NCBI GenBank assembly: GCA_004352715.1
Contig: SCFE01000045.1
Span: forward strand, 1,820,439-1,884,438
Reading direction: 5' to 3'
Length of the DNA: 64,000 nt
From: Hofstenia miamia
Lineage: Eukaryota; Xenacoelomorpha; Acoela
Under the pieces are notes generated by a model that did not search any database, had not been told where the DNA came from, and saw nothing but the letters and a program-made list of their open reading frames with translations. A program made the position numbers and the translations under genes. Positions 31,880-43,489 of this stretch are shown one piece after another (position 1 is the stretch's first letter; each line of letters starts with the position of its first letter).

Positions 31880-33600
31880 TTAACAAAAAAACCGTTATGT
31901 AGACCTTGCAGGAATCAGCTAAAATATTTCATTTCAAGAAACTCAGTGATTGAGCATAGCAAATACACGTATAAAAGAATTAGAGATTAAACAAACCTTT
32001 GTCTTGTCAATGATGTAAGCATTCAATTCATTTTCTTTGAACTATGATCTCATCAATTAACTTTCAAGTTTTGCTCTAGACAAAAGAAATAGAATTATTT
32101 CTTTACACGGAAATTTCTTGAATTCAATATGTTAAAAGCTGCATATCAGTCTGCTTAAATTGCTGGTTGTGTTCAACATATTTTAAATATATATGTACAT
32201 TATTGAGTCTACAATTTTGATATATACAATGAAAAAATTATGTTAGGAGAATTACCAAATACTAGTTCTAATATTTAAGGAATTTACAGATTTGTTTAGT
32301 GCTTTATTTTAATTTCTACCGTAATCCAATTTGGATTGAGAGTACTGTCATGTTTTTATGTCTAATTATTTTTTTGTAGTAGTTCACGTTAATTAACGTA
32401 AGGTATCGGGAAATATTAAATCATTTCAGAAAAAATTACCTATTTGTGATTGTGAAACTGAGTAGAATTATTAATATAAACAATTCTCATTACTAACTAC
32501 TGGGATGGAATATATTTCAAACCCATCCTATTGCACGAGAATCCGGAACTAAATGTTCAATGGGACTCGGATCATAATGGAAGGAATTAGAATTGCGGAC
32601 AACAGACTTGAAGAATTCTTGAAAATCAATTGAAGAAAGACACTTTAAAGTCATGAATCTAGGATATATAAAGATGCTGCACGGATATCGTTCTATCAGT
32701 GTCCTTTTCATTTATATTGATAGCATGCAACCATTATGGTCGCTTCTAAGTCTTCATGCATCAAACTATACTCACTATCGACCAAAGTAATCATTTTTGT
32801 TGTATAGAATGGCTAATAGTCACCGTTCATTAGCTAACATTTTTCGAGTTATACAAACCTTGAAGCTCGAAACGTTTTTCTTGTGTTAATCACAAATAGT
32901 GTTATTTGCTAAACATCGATTTTACACGTTGTGTTACGTCCTTATGCAGCCAGGACCTACGTTCATTTCAATGAATTTTTTTGACAGATTCTGTTTAAGA
33001 GAGATCTGTTAAATATAATTCGCTTTATTTTATATTTATATTTAACAGATTTTTAAATGTGTATGTACATCACTTGTTCTAAGTGGTCGCAGTTACAGCA
33101 AAACATTAGAAGGAAAGAAATAAGTTTATGGAATTATATAACATAAAATATGCAATCGTTGGACATGGAAGACCCAAGAAACAATGCAATATTTCGTGCA
33201 TTTCTCAAAAATTTCTAATACTTTTTGTTGTAAAAATCGAAATTGATGACGATTCATAAGAAATACTTAGAATTATGCATCAGTGATCGTTACAAAAATG
33301 TTTGTTAATCTGAAGTCGTTTACTACCTGTATTATCTGTTTAATTTGTATGTGACGAGTCTGTTAAAAATGCATAACGGCATTGAACGAGTGCTTTCTCC
33401 ATTTACTTCCTAAAAATAGTGTGATACCTGAGACATTTGAGTGTGAACACTTTTAGAATATGCTAAAGTGTATAATTTATCGTGAGTGCCTTACGAGCCT
33501 CTTGTGCCTACGCCACTCATATAGGGCATTTCGTTGGAAAAACAAATCCCATTACGACCGTGCTGATATCGCATTTATTTTCTAGTCTGCGTCAAATTTA
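31880..33600. other. No gene firmly recognised
   Basis: AT-rich. A minus-strand frame 32,517-32,711 ends in a fairly protein-like stretch (FFKSVVRNSNSFHYDPSPIE), but its candidate acceptor gives an early stop in two of three phases, so I leave it uncalled. Confidence 0.35.
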
Positions 33601-33615
33601 TATGAATTCTTGCAG

Positions 33616-33807
33616 TCGTATAAAATAGTGTCAATGGAATATACTGAGGATTTTATCGCGTATATAAATGGATACTTTAGAGAAAACTACCAACAGTATG
33701 GAATTAAAATTTTAAATTCAAATTTGCGTTGCTGTACAAACATGTTCGGCCTACAGCATGACCTTTTTCTTAGTTATAAATGTTATGACATGCAGGAAAC
33801 CCAGTAG
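33616..33807 (+). CDS. Candidate exon, 63 codons, unknown family
   Basis: Follows an acceptor-like TTCTTGCAG (33,607-33,615) and stays open to a TAG at 33,805-33,807. The peptide begins SYKIVSMEYTEDFIAYINGY and includes RENYQQYGIKIL and LRCCTNMFGLQH. The composition could be real protein. No partner exon was identified, and random open frames of this length do occur here. Confidence 0.25.
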   Translation, partial: SYKIVSMEYTEDFIAYINGYFRENYQQYGIKILNSNLRCCTNMFGLQHDLFLSYKCYDMQETQ

Positions 33808-33855
33808 TCAGTAATCTTTGTTTTCAATATACTAGTAAAGTAAATGGTATATATG

Positions 33856-34069
33856 CAGTCTTGGACAAAAAATCAGATTTAAATTAATACTCTTACCCAG
33901 ACAATCTCCAATATCACGGCAATGACTTCAAAGCTTTTTTTTATTTCTTTTAGTGTACTTGATTTAAATCAATAGTTTAACTAATAATGTGCTTTAATTT
34001 TAATCATGATTTGATTGAAATCCGATTTAAATCAATGATTTAAATCGAGTGATTTAAATCGACCAGCAC

Positions 34070-34071
<2 letters not shown>
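33856..34071. mobile_element. Probable short hAT-type MITE with GATTTAAATC subrepeats
   Basis: Left end CAGTCTTGGACAAAAAATCA and right end (reverse) TAGTGCTGGTCGATTTAAATC share the CAGT.xTGG pattern. The right half has three GATTTAAATC palindromes. The flanks TATATATG and TATATATA could be an 8-bp duplication (7 of 8), though the right side is a TA microsatellite, which weakens this. Confidence 0.5.
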
Positions 34072-34100
<29 letters not shown>

Positions 34101-34770
34101 TTTTAGAAGCTTTCATATTTCTTTATTTTGTATATTTTAATAAATATTTTTACAATATATCTCTAGTAAATATATATACTGTTTTACTTAAATATATATG
34201 TTATTTTTTAAGATCAATGTTACCAAAATGTAAAATAGCGTATCTGTATACAAACATTAGTATTAAACATAGCTTGTGGTTTCAACCGATTGACGCATAT
34301 TTGGTCATCAGAAACCCACAATTATTTCGTCAGTTATCAATATCGTTGTTTAATTTTGCTACGCGTATTGTGTATGGGGTCTCTGGAAGGAATAAACTAT
34401 CATTTTAATAATGCTTTATTATATATATATATATATATCATAGCATTCAAAAAATGTAATCCCTTCTTAAAATGTTATATGCGGCAAAAGTTTTATTCCA
34501 AAATTGTTTCTGGTGTCTCACAAACCAAATTGTCATGTATATTTGCATATGCATTGAAATTTTCAAGTTTTTGTTGAGAACAACATATATATCAGTTGTT
34601 ATTTCACAAAATCGGGGTCGCATAAATAGTAATTGAAATGTTCATGTTATATGTTTAGCAGAAATTACTTTATATCGCCTTCTCCCATTAAAAGTTTTCT
34701 GTGATTAACAGCTGTGCATGCTTTAAGCTATGTAGTAGAGTGAATTTGTCCGAAGGAACAATGTACTTAC

Positions 34771-34812
34771 AGAAATGCATAAACGCAGGAACCGGGAGGG
34801 TCGCACAGCCAT
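34771..34812 (-). CDS. Candidate start exon MAVRPSRFLRLCIS
   Basis: On the minus strand a CAGATGG start (good Kozak context) opens 14 codons ending exactly at a strong donor GTAAGTACA (34,770-34,765). The local sequence is GC-richer than its surroundings. It would be a phase-0 first exon of a minus-strand gene running towards lower coordinates. No second exon was identified, so this remains a guess. Confidence 0.25.
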
Positions 34813-35189
34813 CTGCCCTACCAATTTTTATCCCAAAGGACATCACTATATCCCAGCCCCACTAATAAATTTGTTATTATTCAAGCCGTTTTACGTTTTA
34901 GTTTTTTTCATTGCTCTCGCTCGTGGTGCAGTAAGGTTTCGTATTGAAAAGATTAAAAAGTAGCCAAGTATTCAAGAAATGTATTAAAAGTTGGTTAAAA
35001 ATGTGTCAATACCTCAATGAGACAACTGTCGCTATGCGCGATTATATTATGTCCAGCAGGCAATGGGAGCCTATGAACAAATTATTTAATTTTGTACTGC
35101 TTTATATATTTAGCTGGCAAAAATGTCTTTGATCCTTAGAGGATTCATCCTCATCTAAGGGTTCTGGAAAATTGACACTGACATGAATG

Positions 35190-35640
35190 ATATTCCTGTA
35201 GTAATGGGAAGTAATGAAGTGTTAAGGAAAATTGATCCCCGCTACAGCAACTAAGGATACATTTTTGAACAAAAGGATGATGTCATGTGGAGCTGTAAAA
35301 AGATGTTAGAAACCCAGAACTACAGACAGCTTAAGATATTGCACACAATTGGCTACACCTATGTTCTGCTACCTTCAAGGTGTGCACAAAATCAATTCAC
35401 CTGCATTCACTAGTAATGGGAAACAAAACGTTTAAAATTTCTTTTAAAGTTTTAATGCTTTACAGCAGTATGGGGCTCCTATATACCTACATAATACAAG
35501 ATAATTGCGTCGCTCATCATACATCACAAATGTTTTATAAGCAATATTTTCGGGATTCAAAAGTTTTTCTCGCATGATGAATCATAGAGGTCTTTTATTA
35601 GTATTGATTAACGACCTACATAAGCTTTATGCACACATTT
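35190..35640 (+). pseudogene. Possible decayed DDE (Tc1-like) transposase
   Basis: Joined frames give DIPVVMGSNEVLRKIDPRYS, then EQKDDVMWSCKKMLETQNY, then IIQDNCVAHHTSQMFYKQYF (35,493-35,551) and a shifted ending near 35,600. The QDN..AHHTS cluster resembles the second catalytic Asp region (QDNAP.HTS) of Tc1-type transposases. Multiple stops. The rest is too degraded to confirm, so an unrelated pseudogene remains possible. Confidence 0.3.
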
Positions 35641-36162
35641 GCTGATGAATATTGCTTAATGGATTCGTGAAGGTAACAACGTGGTGAGTGGGAAAACAAT
35701 ATGCGCTTCGTGTTTTAAAATGGCGGTAATCACTCCTGTCCAGTATCGTATTAATATGGAATGGAGTCGATATCTTTTTTTTTCAAAATTTGACATTTGA
35801 AAAGGAGTTTGTCCCATGTTCATCGTTTGCAACAATATTAAATGGCATGACATCAAAGTATTTGTATTATTGGAATTCGTTTAAAATTGAGCGCTGTGTT
35901 GATTTTAGTTTCCTTGTTTCTCACGAGACAAAAACTAACAATTTCTCTAAGATGAAAAAATTAATTTTTTAAATGAATAATGTAGCGGAATGTAAAATGG
36001 GTGGCTTTGTCCGTTAATAGGAGAGGTAGTGTTCTTTTAATTACTCGCATTTGTTAATGTTTTCCCTTCGACGGAGTTCATTGCTTTAACAGCAGCAGTC
36101 GATTGATTATTTTCTTTTGTTGCGCACAAATAATGCTCTAAACCGCACGTACACTCTTAATT

Positions 36163-36178
36163 ATGTCGTCTGTCGTCG
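36163..36178 (+). CDS. Candidate 16-nt start exon
   Basis: ATG TCG TCT GTC GTC G directly precedes a consensus donor GTAAGT (36,179-36,184). Spliced in phase 1 to the GC-rich exon at 39,312 it would give one frame of 71 residues starting MSSVVDRLPKPCSGAHYAI. It is very short, so chance is not excluded. Confidence 0.2.
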
Positions 36179-37579
36179 GTAAGTTATCATTTCTTTTTAT
36201 ACATCAGTTACGTCTACCCTTTTTATATTTACCTACTCAATTACTTAATTAAGAATTCCTACTCCCTGTCCATTTTTTCTGCCCTCCCTCATAAAAATAT
36301 ACATGCTCAATGTTGTTATATTATGAATCAAAATTTTGAATATATTTGGTGCAAAGAATTCAAGTTGACCCTCGTTAAATTTAGAGTTCTGAGGTATCAG
36401 AAGTTTAATGGTCTCAGTCCCGCCCATATCAGTTTCCATTGTCTCATGTGGCCTCATGGCCTAATTTCTGTTTGTTTGCAATTTTTTTAGTATTATTCTG
36501 AAATTAGTGGTCCAAATTTTTGTAGTTATGGTCCCAGCTTTACTGACATATTTTGTCCTGCGTCCCAGTAAATACCATGGTACTGAATGGGCCTCCAAAA
36601 CAATAGTTGATCTGTTTTCCATTTAGCAAAATAATTGTAGATCACACACTATTCCTACTCTCACTTTTAAAGCTAGTGGTTTGTAAGAGTGGGGGTTAAA
36701 TTACATGTATTTGTAAAGGTCTACTTTCTGTTCTACCGTAAATATCAATTTGCTATATGATTGAATTGTATAGATTTCAGTAATAAACTAAAAATATTTT
36801 TTGTGATCATACATCTTCGAACTAATTTCATAATGCTGTTTATATTGTTTTGATAATGATCTTAATTTACTTTTCAATTGTCATTTGAGGTTGCAAAGTA
36901 GATAGAGCAATTTTGAAAGTTGCTGTTGAGATAACCAGCGCAAATTCCTGTAAGACTTCAGGTCTATTACTGTATCGTTATTATACTTCTCATTTTAAAT
37001 AACCCTATATGCCATAATTACAGAGTTGCTTTACAAGTGGATAGAGCGGCTTATTAGACCGTTTTTGGATTTTCTCTTAGTCATGGCCTGCCTTTTACAA
37101 TTGCCATTTACACCGAGTACACACTAATTTATTTTATTTATTTTTGCTTTTATTGGGCCAGTACTATGTTAACATATGGGCTGACTAGGTAAAATGCTAA
37201 GGCGCAGCCTAGATCTGGCGAGGACTTTTAATTCTGCCTTTTATTTTTTAGGCGTTTTACAACATTTGACATAACAAGTTCTATATTGTCTGTTAGAACT
37301 TCAATTTTAAGCTGATCATCTGCTACAAAGAATATAGTTATTCATCAACTAGTGTTTCATAAGACCGCGTGCAATTTTAGTAACCATATCAATTAAATTT
37401 GCTGGTAATTGTCATTTTTTATTCAAATCTATTTCGATAATTTTTCTAGGCCCATTTTCTACTATTGACGAATTTTGCATTTTGTTTTCAAATTATCATT
37501 ATTAATTAATGATTCTTTAATAAATGCAATATTGATCATTTTCAATAATCTATAAATAATTTTTTTCTTATGACTTCAG

Positions 37580-37672
37580 AGCATGGAGCACTAAATGCGG
37601 ACTAGAAAATTAGTGTCTGTTTATGATAAGGATTCCGGAGTCAGCTTAAGATTAAGTTTGCAACTCTGCATC
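37580..37672 (+). CDS. Candidate exon with ATG at 37,595
   Basis: A polypyrimidine tract plus TTCAG acceptor (37,565-37,579) and a GTAAGTATC donor (37,673) bound a 93-nt segment. From ATG 37,595 it reads MRTRKLVSVYDKDSGVSLRL and SLQLCI in phase 0, with an in-frame stop just before the ATG. It is phase-compatible with frame A of the exon at 39,312. No family recognised. Confidence 0.25.
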
Positions 37673-38459
37673 GTAAGTATCAATACTTATTTCAACGTGT
37701 TACGATTTAAGCATTATTTTATAATTCATTCGACATGCAACTTAATCATCCTACGTTTGGCAGTACAGTGCTCTTTTCAAACAAATGGGCGCTGCTCTAA
37801 GCACTTTCTCATCGCTTTAATCTCTAAAGCTGAAGAGTCTCTTCTCACTATTTTCAATGCAATATGCACTTTATTTGGGAAAACAATGCTTTGCGTCACA
37901 TAATTTCCTCATAATTTCTTTTTCTAAAGGCAATTTAAGATACAATAAGTGTTTCTAGTCATTAATGGATTGCCCATGTGAAGGCCAAAGTTGGAAGCTA
38001 GCCCCATAGTTCTTGGAAACGGTGCTTTCCAATAAATAAAACAGATAACGTTGAGGGCTCATAGTGATTTTAGCAAGTGCAAATTCGTGAATGCAATACT
38101 GTAAATGCTATTTGCGGTTCTTATTCCATTCAAAAAATTAACAATTACTAACATGAAAACAAAGTATTCAAAAACATGATATAGGATATTACTCTTGCGA
38201 ACAGTTCACTATATTATACATTTAGTCTTTGCAACATGTTAAACTAAATGAGAGAAACCAAGCCTGATGACTTTTAATTTGAGGTAACTAATGAGAGATT
38301 AGTGGATTCTTTGAAATTTTAATTAAAAATTGAGGAAAAATTGATGATATTCAAGCTAAGGTCGACATGGTTTCAAGTATTGGAAATATTAGGTTGACTT
38401 TTTATAATTTGAATTTCGAGTACTTGCTAGGCCCAAATTGATATATATATATATATACA

Positions 38460-38556
38460 TTTTCAATATATATTATTAATTATATATATNNNNNNNNNNN
38501 NNNNNNNNNNNNNNNNNNNNNNNNNNNNNNNNNNNNNNNNNNNNNNNNNNNNNNNN

Positions 38557-38593
<37 letters not shown>

Positions 38594-38609
38594 TAATATA
38601 TATTGAAAA
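38460..38609. repeat. 30-bp-arm palindrome with (TA)n centre and a 67-bp gap
   Basis: Left arm TTTTCAATATATATTATTAA.. (38,460-38,489) and right arm ..TTAATAATATATATTGAAAA (to 38,609) are perfect reverse complements around (TA)n and Ns at 38,490-38,556. It could form a cruciform or be a small foldback element. Confidence 0.75.
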
Positions 38610-39311
38610 GTATTGCGGGAGGATTTTGTCATTGAAAATTTTATTTTTCTAATCTGTTTTATCAAGTTTTTGTATGTCTCAATCAAGATTTGCTCAGAGA
38701 AAGACACGGCCCTTGCAGGTCTTGGGACGAAGTACTGGAAAAGATAGTCCAGAATTTTATAAAACTTGCTATTGCACAACAGTGTGTGCAAATCAAGGTA
38801 AATGCAGTAAAGGCTATATAACGATGTGTTGAAAAATAAAATTTACATTTTGAAGTTTTGCATTTGTGTTATTTACTATCTTAAATGTAAAATCAGTATC
38901 TGCAATTCAAAGTTTGTAGCCTACCAAATATTGGCGTAGCAAACCAAAAAATGGAAGAACATTTTTTGACAAGTATGAAAATGTGCTTAAAATGGGAGTG
39001 AATTTGCATTAATTTAAATGCGGTAGGACGGATTCAGGCCGGGCGTGTTTGGAACTGAATTTTCAGCCCATGTCCATCACTGGTTATGCTCCGTATTACT
39101 AACTTTATATATCAATTCTACTGTTATTGTTTTTTAAGCTAAATATGCTGAGCAAACCTATAAAATTCAGTTAAAAAATTTCACTATTCAATAAAAATGT
39201 TGATTTTTTAACAAGCATTTCAATATTTCTCATTATACATAATGATCAGAGAATCGGGATGCCTAAAGCACATGGGAGAAACAAGTAACGGCCGCTGGTT
39301 TTTTTCTGTAG

Positions 39312-39506
39312 ATCGACTACCTAAGCCTTGTTCAGGTGCGCATTACGCAATATCCAAGACCATGGCGCCGCAAACGCCGCGACGAGGAGGCATTTGGAAG
39401 TGTAAAAAGGCCGGCAAGCGGCTCCGTGTCACAGCTTTCAACAGCCAAAGTGGCACATCACCGAGCAAATATACATCATTTCGATATAAATTTGGAACGG
39501 GGCTAT
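39312..39506 (+). CDS. GC-rich candidate exon, unknown family
   Basis: Clearly GC-richer than the surrounding DNA and preceded by a near-ideal acceptor TTTTTTTCTGTAG. Two frames are open. Frame A, phase 0, reads IDYLSLVQVRITQYPRPWRR, EEAFGSVKRPASGSVSQLST and AKVAHHRANIHHFDINLERG, and ends at a GTTAGT donor after 65 codons. Frame B, phase 1, reads DRLPKPCSGAHYAISKTMAP and ends at a TAG at 39,509-39,511. Frame A has basic and Ser/Ala segments like a cytoplasmic loop. I could not assign a family; upstream candidates at 36,163 and 37,595 fit frames B and A respectively. Confidence 0.4.
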
Positions 39507-40016
39507 GTTAGTGAGACCTTTTCTGAAATATAAAATAAGCATTAAGCGATGATGGGCTAATCGTCCGTACATTGCATATCCTATAAATGGTACGTCTTTT
39601 AGCATGCCACTGTAGTGATTAATTACGAAGGCCACGAATTAGTTATTTACACTTTAGATTGTATTGACAATCAAATATTGCCTACTAACCAGCCTGGTAT
39701 GATGCGTAACAAAACAATCTCGGACAATGTCACACTATCCGTGTTAACTGTTGCGCACGAATGCTCGGATCGTACAATGTAAAACAAAATTAGCACGGCA
39801 CGTTCAAGCACTGAAAATTAATTGCTCGTAGCGCGTTGATGTAAACAGGGGTTAAATGAAAAAGAAAGCACTCCTCCATTCTGTGGTGGTTTCAGATTTC
39901 GGATGTCACTAAATTAAACGGTAAAAGGTGTAGTTGCAGGAAAGGCAAGATAGAATGAGTTACTTGTAGCAGTTTGCTTTCCACCAATCGATCGAAATGG
40001 CTCGAAAATTACTTAC

Positions 40017-40097
40017 TTCTTCGTCAACACATGCTATTATAAGGTAGTCACAAAATCGCCACGATTTTGATGATCTACTACGGCCACTCTCGCCCAT
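40017..40097 (-). CDS. Candidate start exon resembling a DENN-domain N-terminus
   Basis: Minus-strand ATG at 40,097 opens 27 codons reading MGESGRSRSSKSWRFCDYLI then IACVDEE, ending at a strong GTAAGT donor in phase 0. The RFxDYxII.C.D pattern resembles the start of the u-DENN module of Rab-GEF proteins (DENND5 type has RFADYFVICGLD). That is knowledge from memory and a short match only. No second exon was found on the minus strand between here and the ankyrin gene. Confidence 0.35.
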
Positions 40098-40434
40098 GAT
40101 CAGTATATATAAAAATTATGTTTAAAATGTCATCATCACCTTTACGAATTTACGAATTTTAAATTTTATGCAAAGATTCAAACATATATCTTACCACATT
40201 TCATGTATTCTGCTAGGTACTAACCTCGGTCACTCCTGGATACACCCGTACTCTGTCAATTCGCCTTATTGCCCAACAAGCAAGTGCGGTTCTTAGTAGG
40301 TGTTAGCAGGCACTTTCACGCGAAACTAATGCCATCAGCTAATTATCTGCAAAGGTGGGTAAATCCAGGAATGGAAGTGGTACCCTCAATTGGGGAATAT
40401 GACCGGACCGGTACTTAAGTTGCCCTCATGTCGG

Positions 40435-40520
40435 TACCGGCTTTGATCTTTCCTCACTTTATAAAATACCGGCTTTGGCCGTTCCTCACTTTGTAAAGTA
40501 CGGTTTTGACCGCTTTACCT
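40435..40520 (+). repeat. 32-bp tandem repeat, about 2.5 units
   Basis: Units at 40,435, 40,467 and 40,499 (partial), each starting TACCGGCTTTG or TACGGTTTTG and containing TTCCTCACTTT. Located subterminally in the hAT-type element. Such subterminal repeats often bind transposase, which is inference here. Confidence 0.75.
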
Positions 40521-41042
40521 GGTTTCACTGTATTTATAGTTTCAATTCTCTTTTTGGAATTGGTATTTCTGGTCCGTTTTTTACATTACATAATGTTTTT
40601 GTACATTTGAAAGCACGCATACGTCATTGAGTAATCGGATTAACCCTTAAATATCGCAAAGTTCATTTAAGGGCACAAACCAAAAAATCGATACAAATCA
40701 CCCAATGCTATTAATGCTGCAAATTTCGTATTTTGTTTAATGTTTGATAATCCTATGCAAATAATTATTCCATGATAAATTTTAGTAATTAACGGCCTGC
40801 TGTGATTACTTCCAAACATCGATGGTGATGATTTTGAATCTTAATTTTAAGCCAAATTAAAAAGCAGAGCTTAACGCCCTTGGTGATGAAGAAATAAAAT
40901 AATCCCGTCAAAGTAAAAATTACGCAATCCGTAGTTAATTAAACGTGACGTTTAATCTGAAAATATAATCTAATAATGAATTATGTGAACATATTAGTTT
41001 ATGGTCTATAAGTTCTAAATCATTACTATAACGATTCATTCG

Positions 41043-41046
<4 letters not shown>

Positions 41047-41078
<32 letters not shown>

Positions 41079-41091
41079 TTATATATATAAC
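41047..41091. repeat. (TA)n microsatellite
   Basis: Interrupted TA run inside the hAT-type element. Confidence 0.85.
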
Positions 41092-41699
41092 GGTAAATGT
41101 TAAATGGAGAGTTACAATTTAATATGGTGTTATTGTTTAGATACGTAGATCCTTATTCCACTGAAACGACATTCAATGTTCAATGGCACTATTGCGTTAT
41201 GCACTTGTATTGATTCAAAAAAGATGACTTGACCCACGTTACTGAATTGCATATGTGATCTTGTAACTTTTTCACACAACTTTACAGTGTACATAAGTGA
41301 AAGTTTTTATAAATTACAATGTATTTACAATTATATTTTAGTAAATATAATTATGGTAATTATCACGTTTTTTTGCAGCTTGAGATTTGAGAAACTCCCA
41401 AACGGGTATGACCGGAGGCACGGCTTAATGTGAATGGTTTTGCGCGGTGAAGTATTATGAAGGGTGACCGGATCCGATCCGGTGCGGTCCGATCCCGTGG
41501 TCAGTACCGACTGGCTTCCATCTCTGGGGTAATCTTTTTTGGTTATGAAGCATCGATTCACCAATCAACACATTCTAGAATGCTCAAATTCAAACTTAGC
41601 AATTTCAGAATATTTAATAGTCCCTTTATTAACAAATGGGTGTCACTACAATAATGGTAGTGAAGTAAATTGTTTTTTAATTACAATATTTTTGAGCTA

Positions 41700-42765
41700 A
41701 ATATGTGTTTTAGTATTACATCAAAGTAGCAAGTCATGAATGTGAGCTTGAAGATTTTCTTTATAAAATGTGGCTTCCAACGTTTCTTAAGATACTGTAG
41801 CTATGTGAAATAGCCACTAAGGAGTCTATGGAATCTGGTATCTGCAGGCCTATTTTTCCCACAGCCATGGGTATTAATGGATACGAATTTTTCACCAAGC
41901 GTTTAATCAGCTTGAAAGGCAACTGCTAAATTTTAACAAAGAAAATGTTGTGGGATACCGTAGTTGATAACTCGGCAAAATGATATTTCTACATATGTCA
42001 TTTAACATCTATATTTTATGTTTCTATTTAATAGGCTGCCATACTTATATACAAATAGGTGCACGCCTACCAAATACAAATGATTTTGATGAATAAAATC
42101 ATTTAATTTTAGTCATGCGGAATTATAACACTATAGTACTACTGAAATAAATGAAGAAAAAAATGTTCATTTGTTCAGTTTTAGTTTTACTATTCCAACA
42201 TAGTTTATCCGGTTTTAACTGGTTCTCATTTTATTTGCCCTGTTCTGCTCTGCTCGGTTTTATCCGAATATATCCTGCCATGCTGTGACCACACTATTAA
42301 CACTATTAACATTTTAAGTAAACTTTGTTTTTAATCTAATCGGCTGAACCGCTGCAGACCAATTTGGCGCATCTTCGCGTAAACTTGGCAATGAAACCTC
42401 TAATAAACTCATATCCAAGTAATCAAAATTTTCTAATAGTGTTTTGACGAATTGGATGTTCTATAACTTGTACAAAAAATGGGACTGTTGGGGAGTTTTG
42501 CTTTTCGTTAATCTCTTTTGTTGTGATAGGAAAATGATCAAAGTGGGATTCGTAGAGCATATTGTAAAGTAATCACCGATTTTAATTAAATTTGCATGCT
42601 TACAGATAACCTGCAAAGTAACAGTATTTTGCGTGTTTTTAATTTAGGCATTCAGAACAAACGGAACAGAGTTGATTTTCTGTATCACAGCGTCACACAC
42701 GATTCTAGTTTTTTATACACAACATCAGCATGCTAACGATCACATTCTAACGAAATTTTAAAGTT
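41700..42765. other. No gene recognised
   Basis: AT-rich flank. No exon or inverted repeat supported. Confidence 0.35.
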
Positions 42766-42769
42766 CTGG

Positions 42770-43480
42770 AAAGTGGCGGATCTCTCAAAAGAAAAGCTGG
42801 AAGTTTCCGCTCTGTGAAAAATTTCGGGATATAAAAAGCACAAATTGATCGAGACAGCTCAAAACTTTACAGAAAGGACTGGAATTTCTGCATCGGTCAT
42901 TGCCTAGATCGGGTATAAAGAAGAATTGGCCGAAAATTGTATCGAACATCACAAAACGACGGAGTTTTGCAGAAACTTTGCAAAACTACAGTTTTCGGCA
43001 CGCTTATCTCTTAGATGAATGTATTTTCAACTGAATTATAAAAAAGTCAATATTTGGCATATGAAGAAGTCGATAAAATTATGTCCAAGTTATGGTTTGG
43101 AGCTCACTGTCATATTTATTTGAAAATTGTTCCCAAAGGAACGATTAACAGTAAAAATATTGCGAAATTGTGTCTGAGTTTGTTCCATATGCTAAAAATT
43201 TCATTTCTGAAAACAATGTTAAAATTCTGCATTGCCAACTAATTCTCCAAATATCAGTCTGGTGGACTATCCTCAAGAACTTCGTGGAAAAAATTCCCTT
43301 AGGGAGGCGACATTGGTCGAAAAAATCCAAGAATCACAACATGAAATTTCACCGGTCGTACGAAAATATTTGAGGAACTGTATTTCTCTGCGTTTATCCA
43401 AATGCTTAACAAACAATGGGAAATTTATAAAAAAATTAAACCATATTTGGCTATTACTCCCACGTTTCTGTTTGTAAATA
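42770..43480 (+). pseudogene. Possible decayed coding sequence, unknown family
   Basis: Consecutive frame pieces look protein-like: VADLSKEKLEVSAL, then KISGYKKHKLIETAQNFTER, then YKEELAENCIEHHKTTEFCR. Later come SLVDYPQELRGKNSLREATL and EKIQESQHEISPVVRKYLRN (43,232-43,477). They are separated by stops and shifts. No motif is recognised; it may be an old transposon gene. Confidence 0.2.
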
Positions 43481-43489
43481 TGTTCATCC

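Larger units (their letters stand above)
40366..41526. mobile_element. 1.16-kb non-autonomous hAT-type element
   Basis: Begins CAGGAATGGAAG and ends CTTCCATCTCTG, an 11/12-bp terminal inverted repeat (reverse end CAGAGATGGAAG). GGGTAAATC precedes it (40,357-40,365) and GGGTAATC follows it (41,527-41,534): an 8-bp duplication with one extra base in one copy. Both subterminal regions are rich in CCGG/GGATCC-like motifs (GACCGGACCGGTAC left; CCGGATCCGATCCGG right). Inside are a 32-bp tandem repeat and a (TA)n tract. No transposase frame is present. Confidence 0.75.

Noticed and set aside
36845-36960. Possible donor GTAAGACTT near 36,950
   Set aside because: The preceding sequence has no open frame with a believable acceptor or start codon.
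39030-39078. CCCATGTCCATCACTG as a hAT right end
   Set aside because: It resembles a hAT terminus (CAGTGATGGACATGGG in reverse), but no left end or duplication was located.
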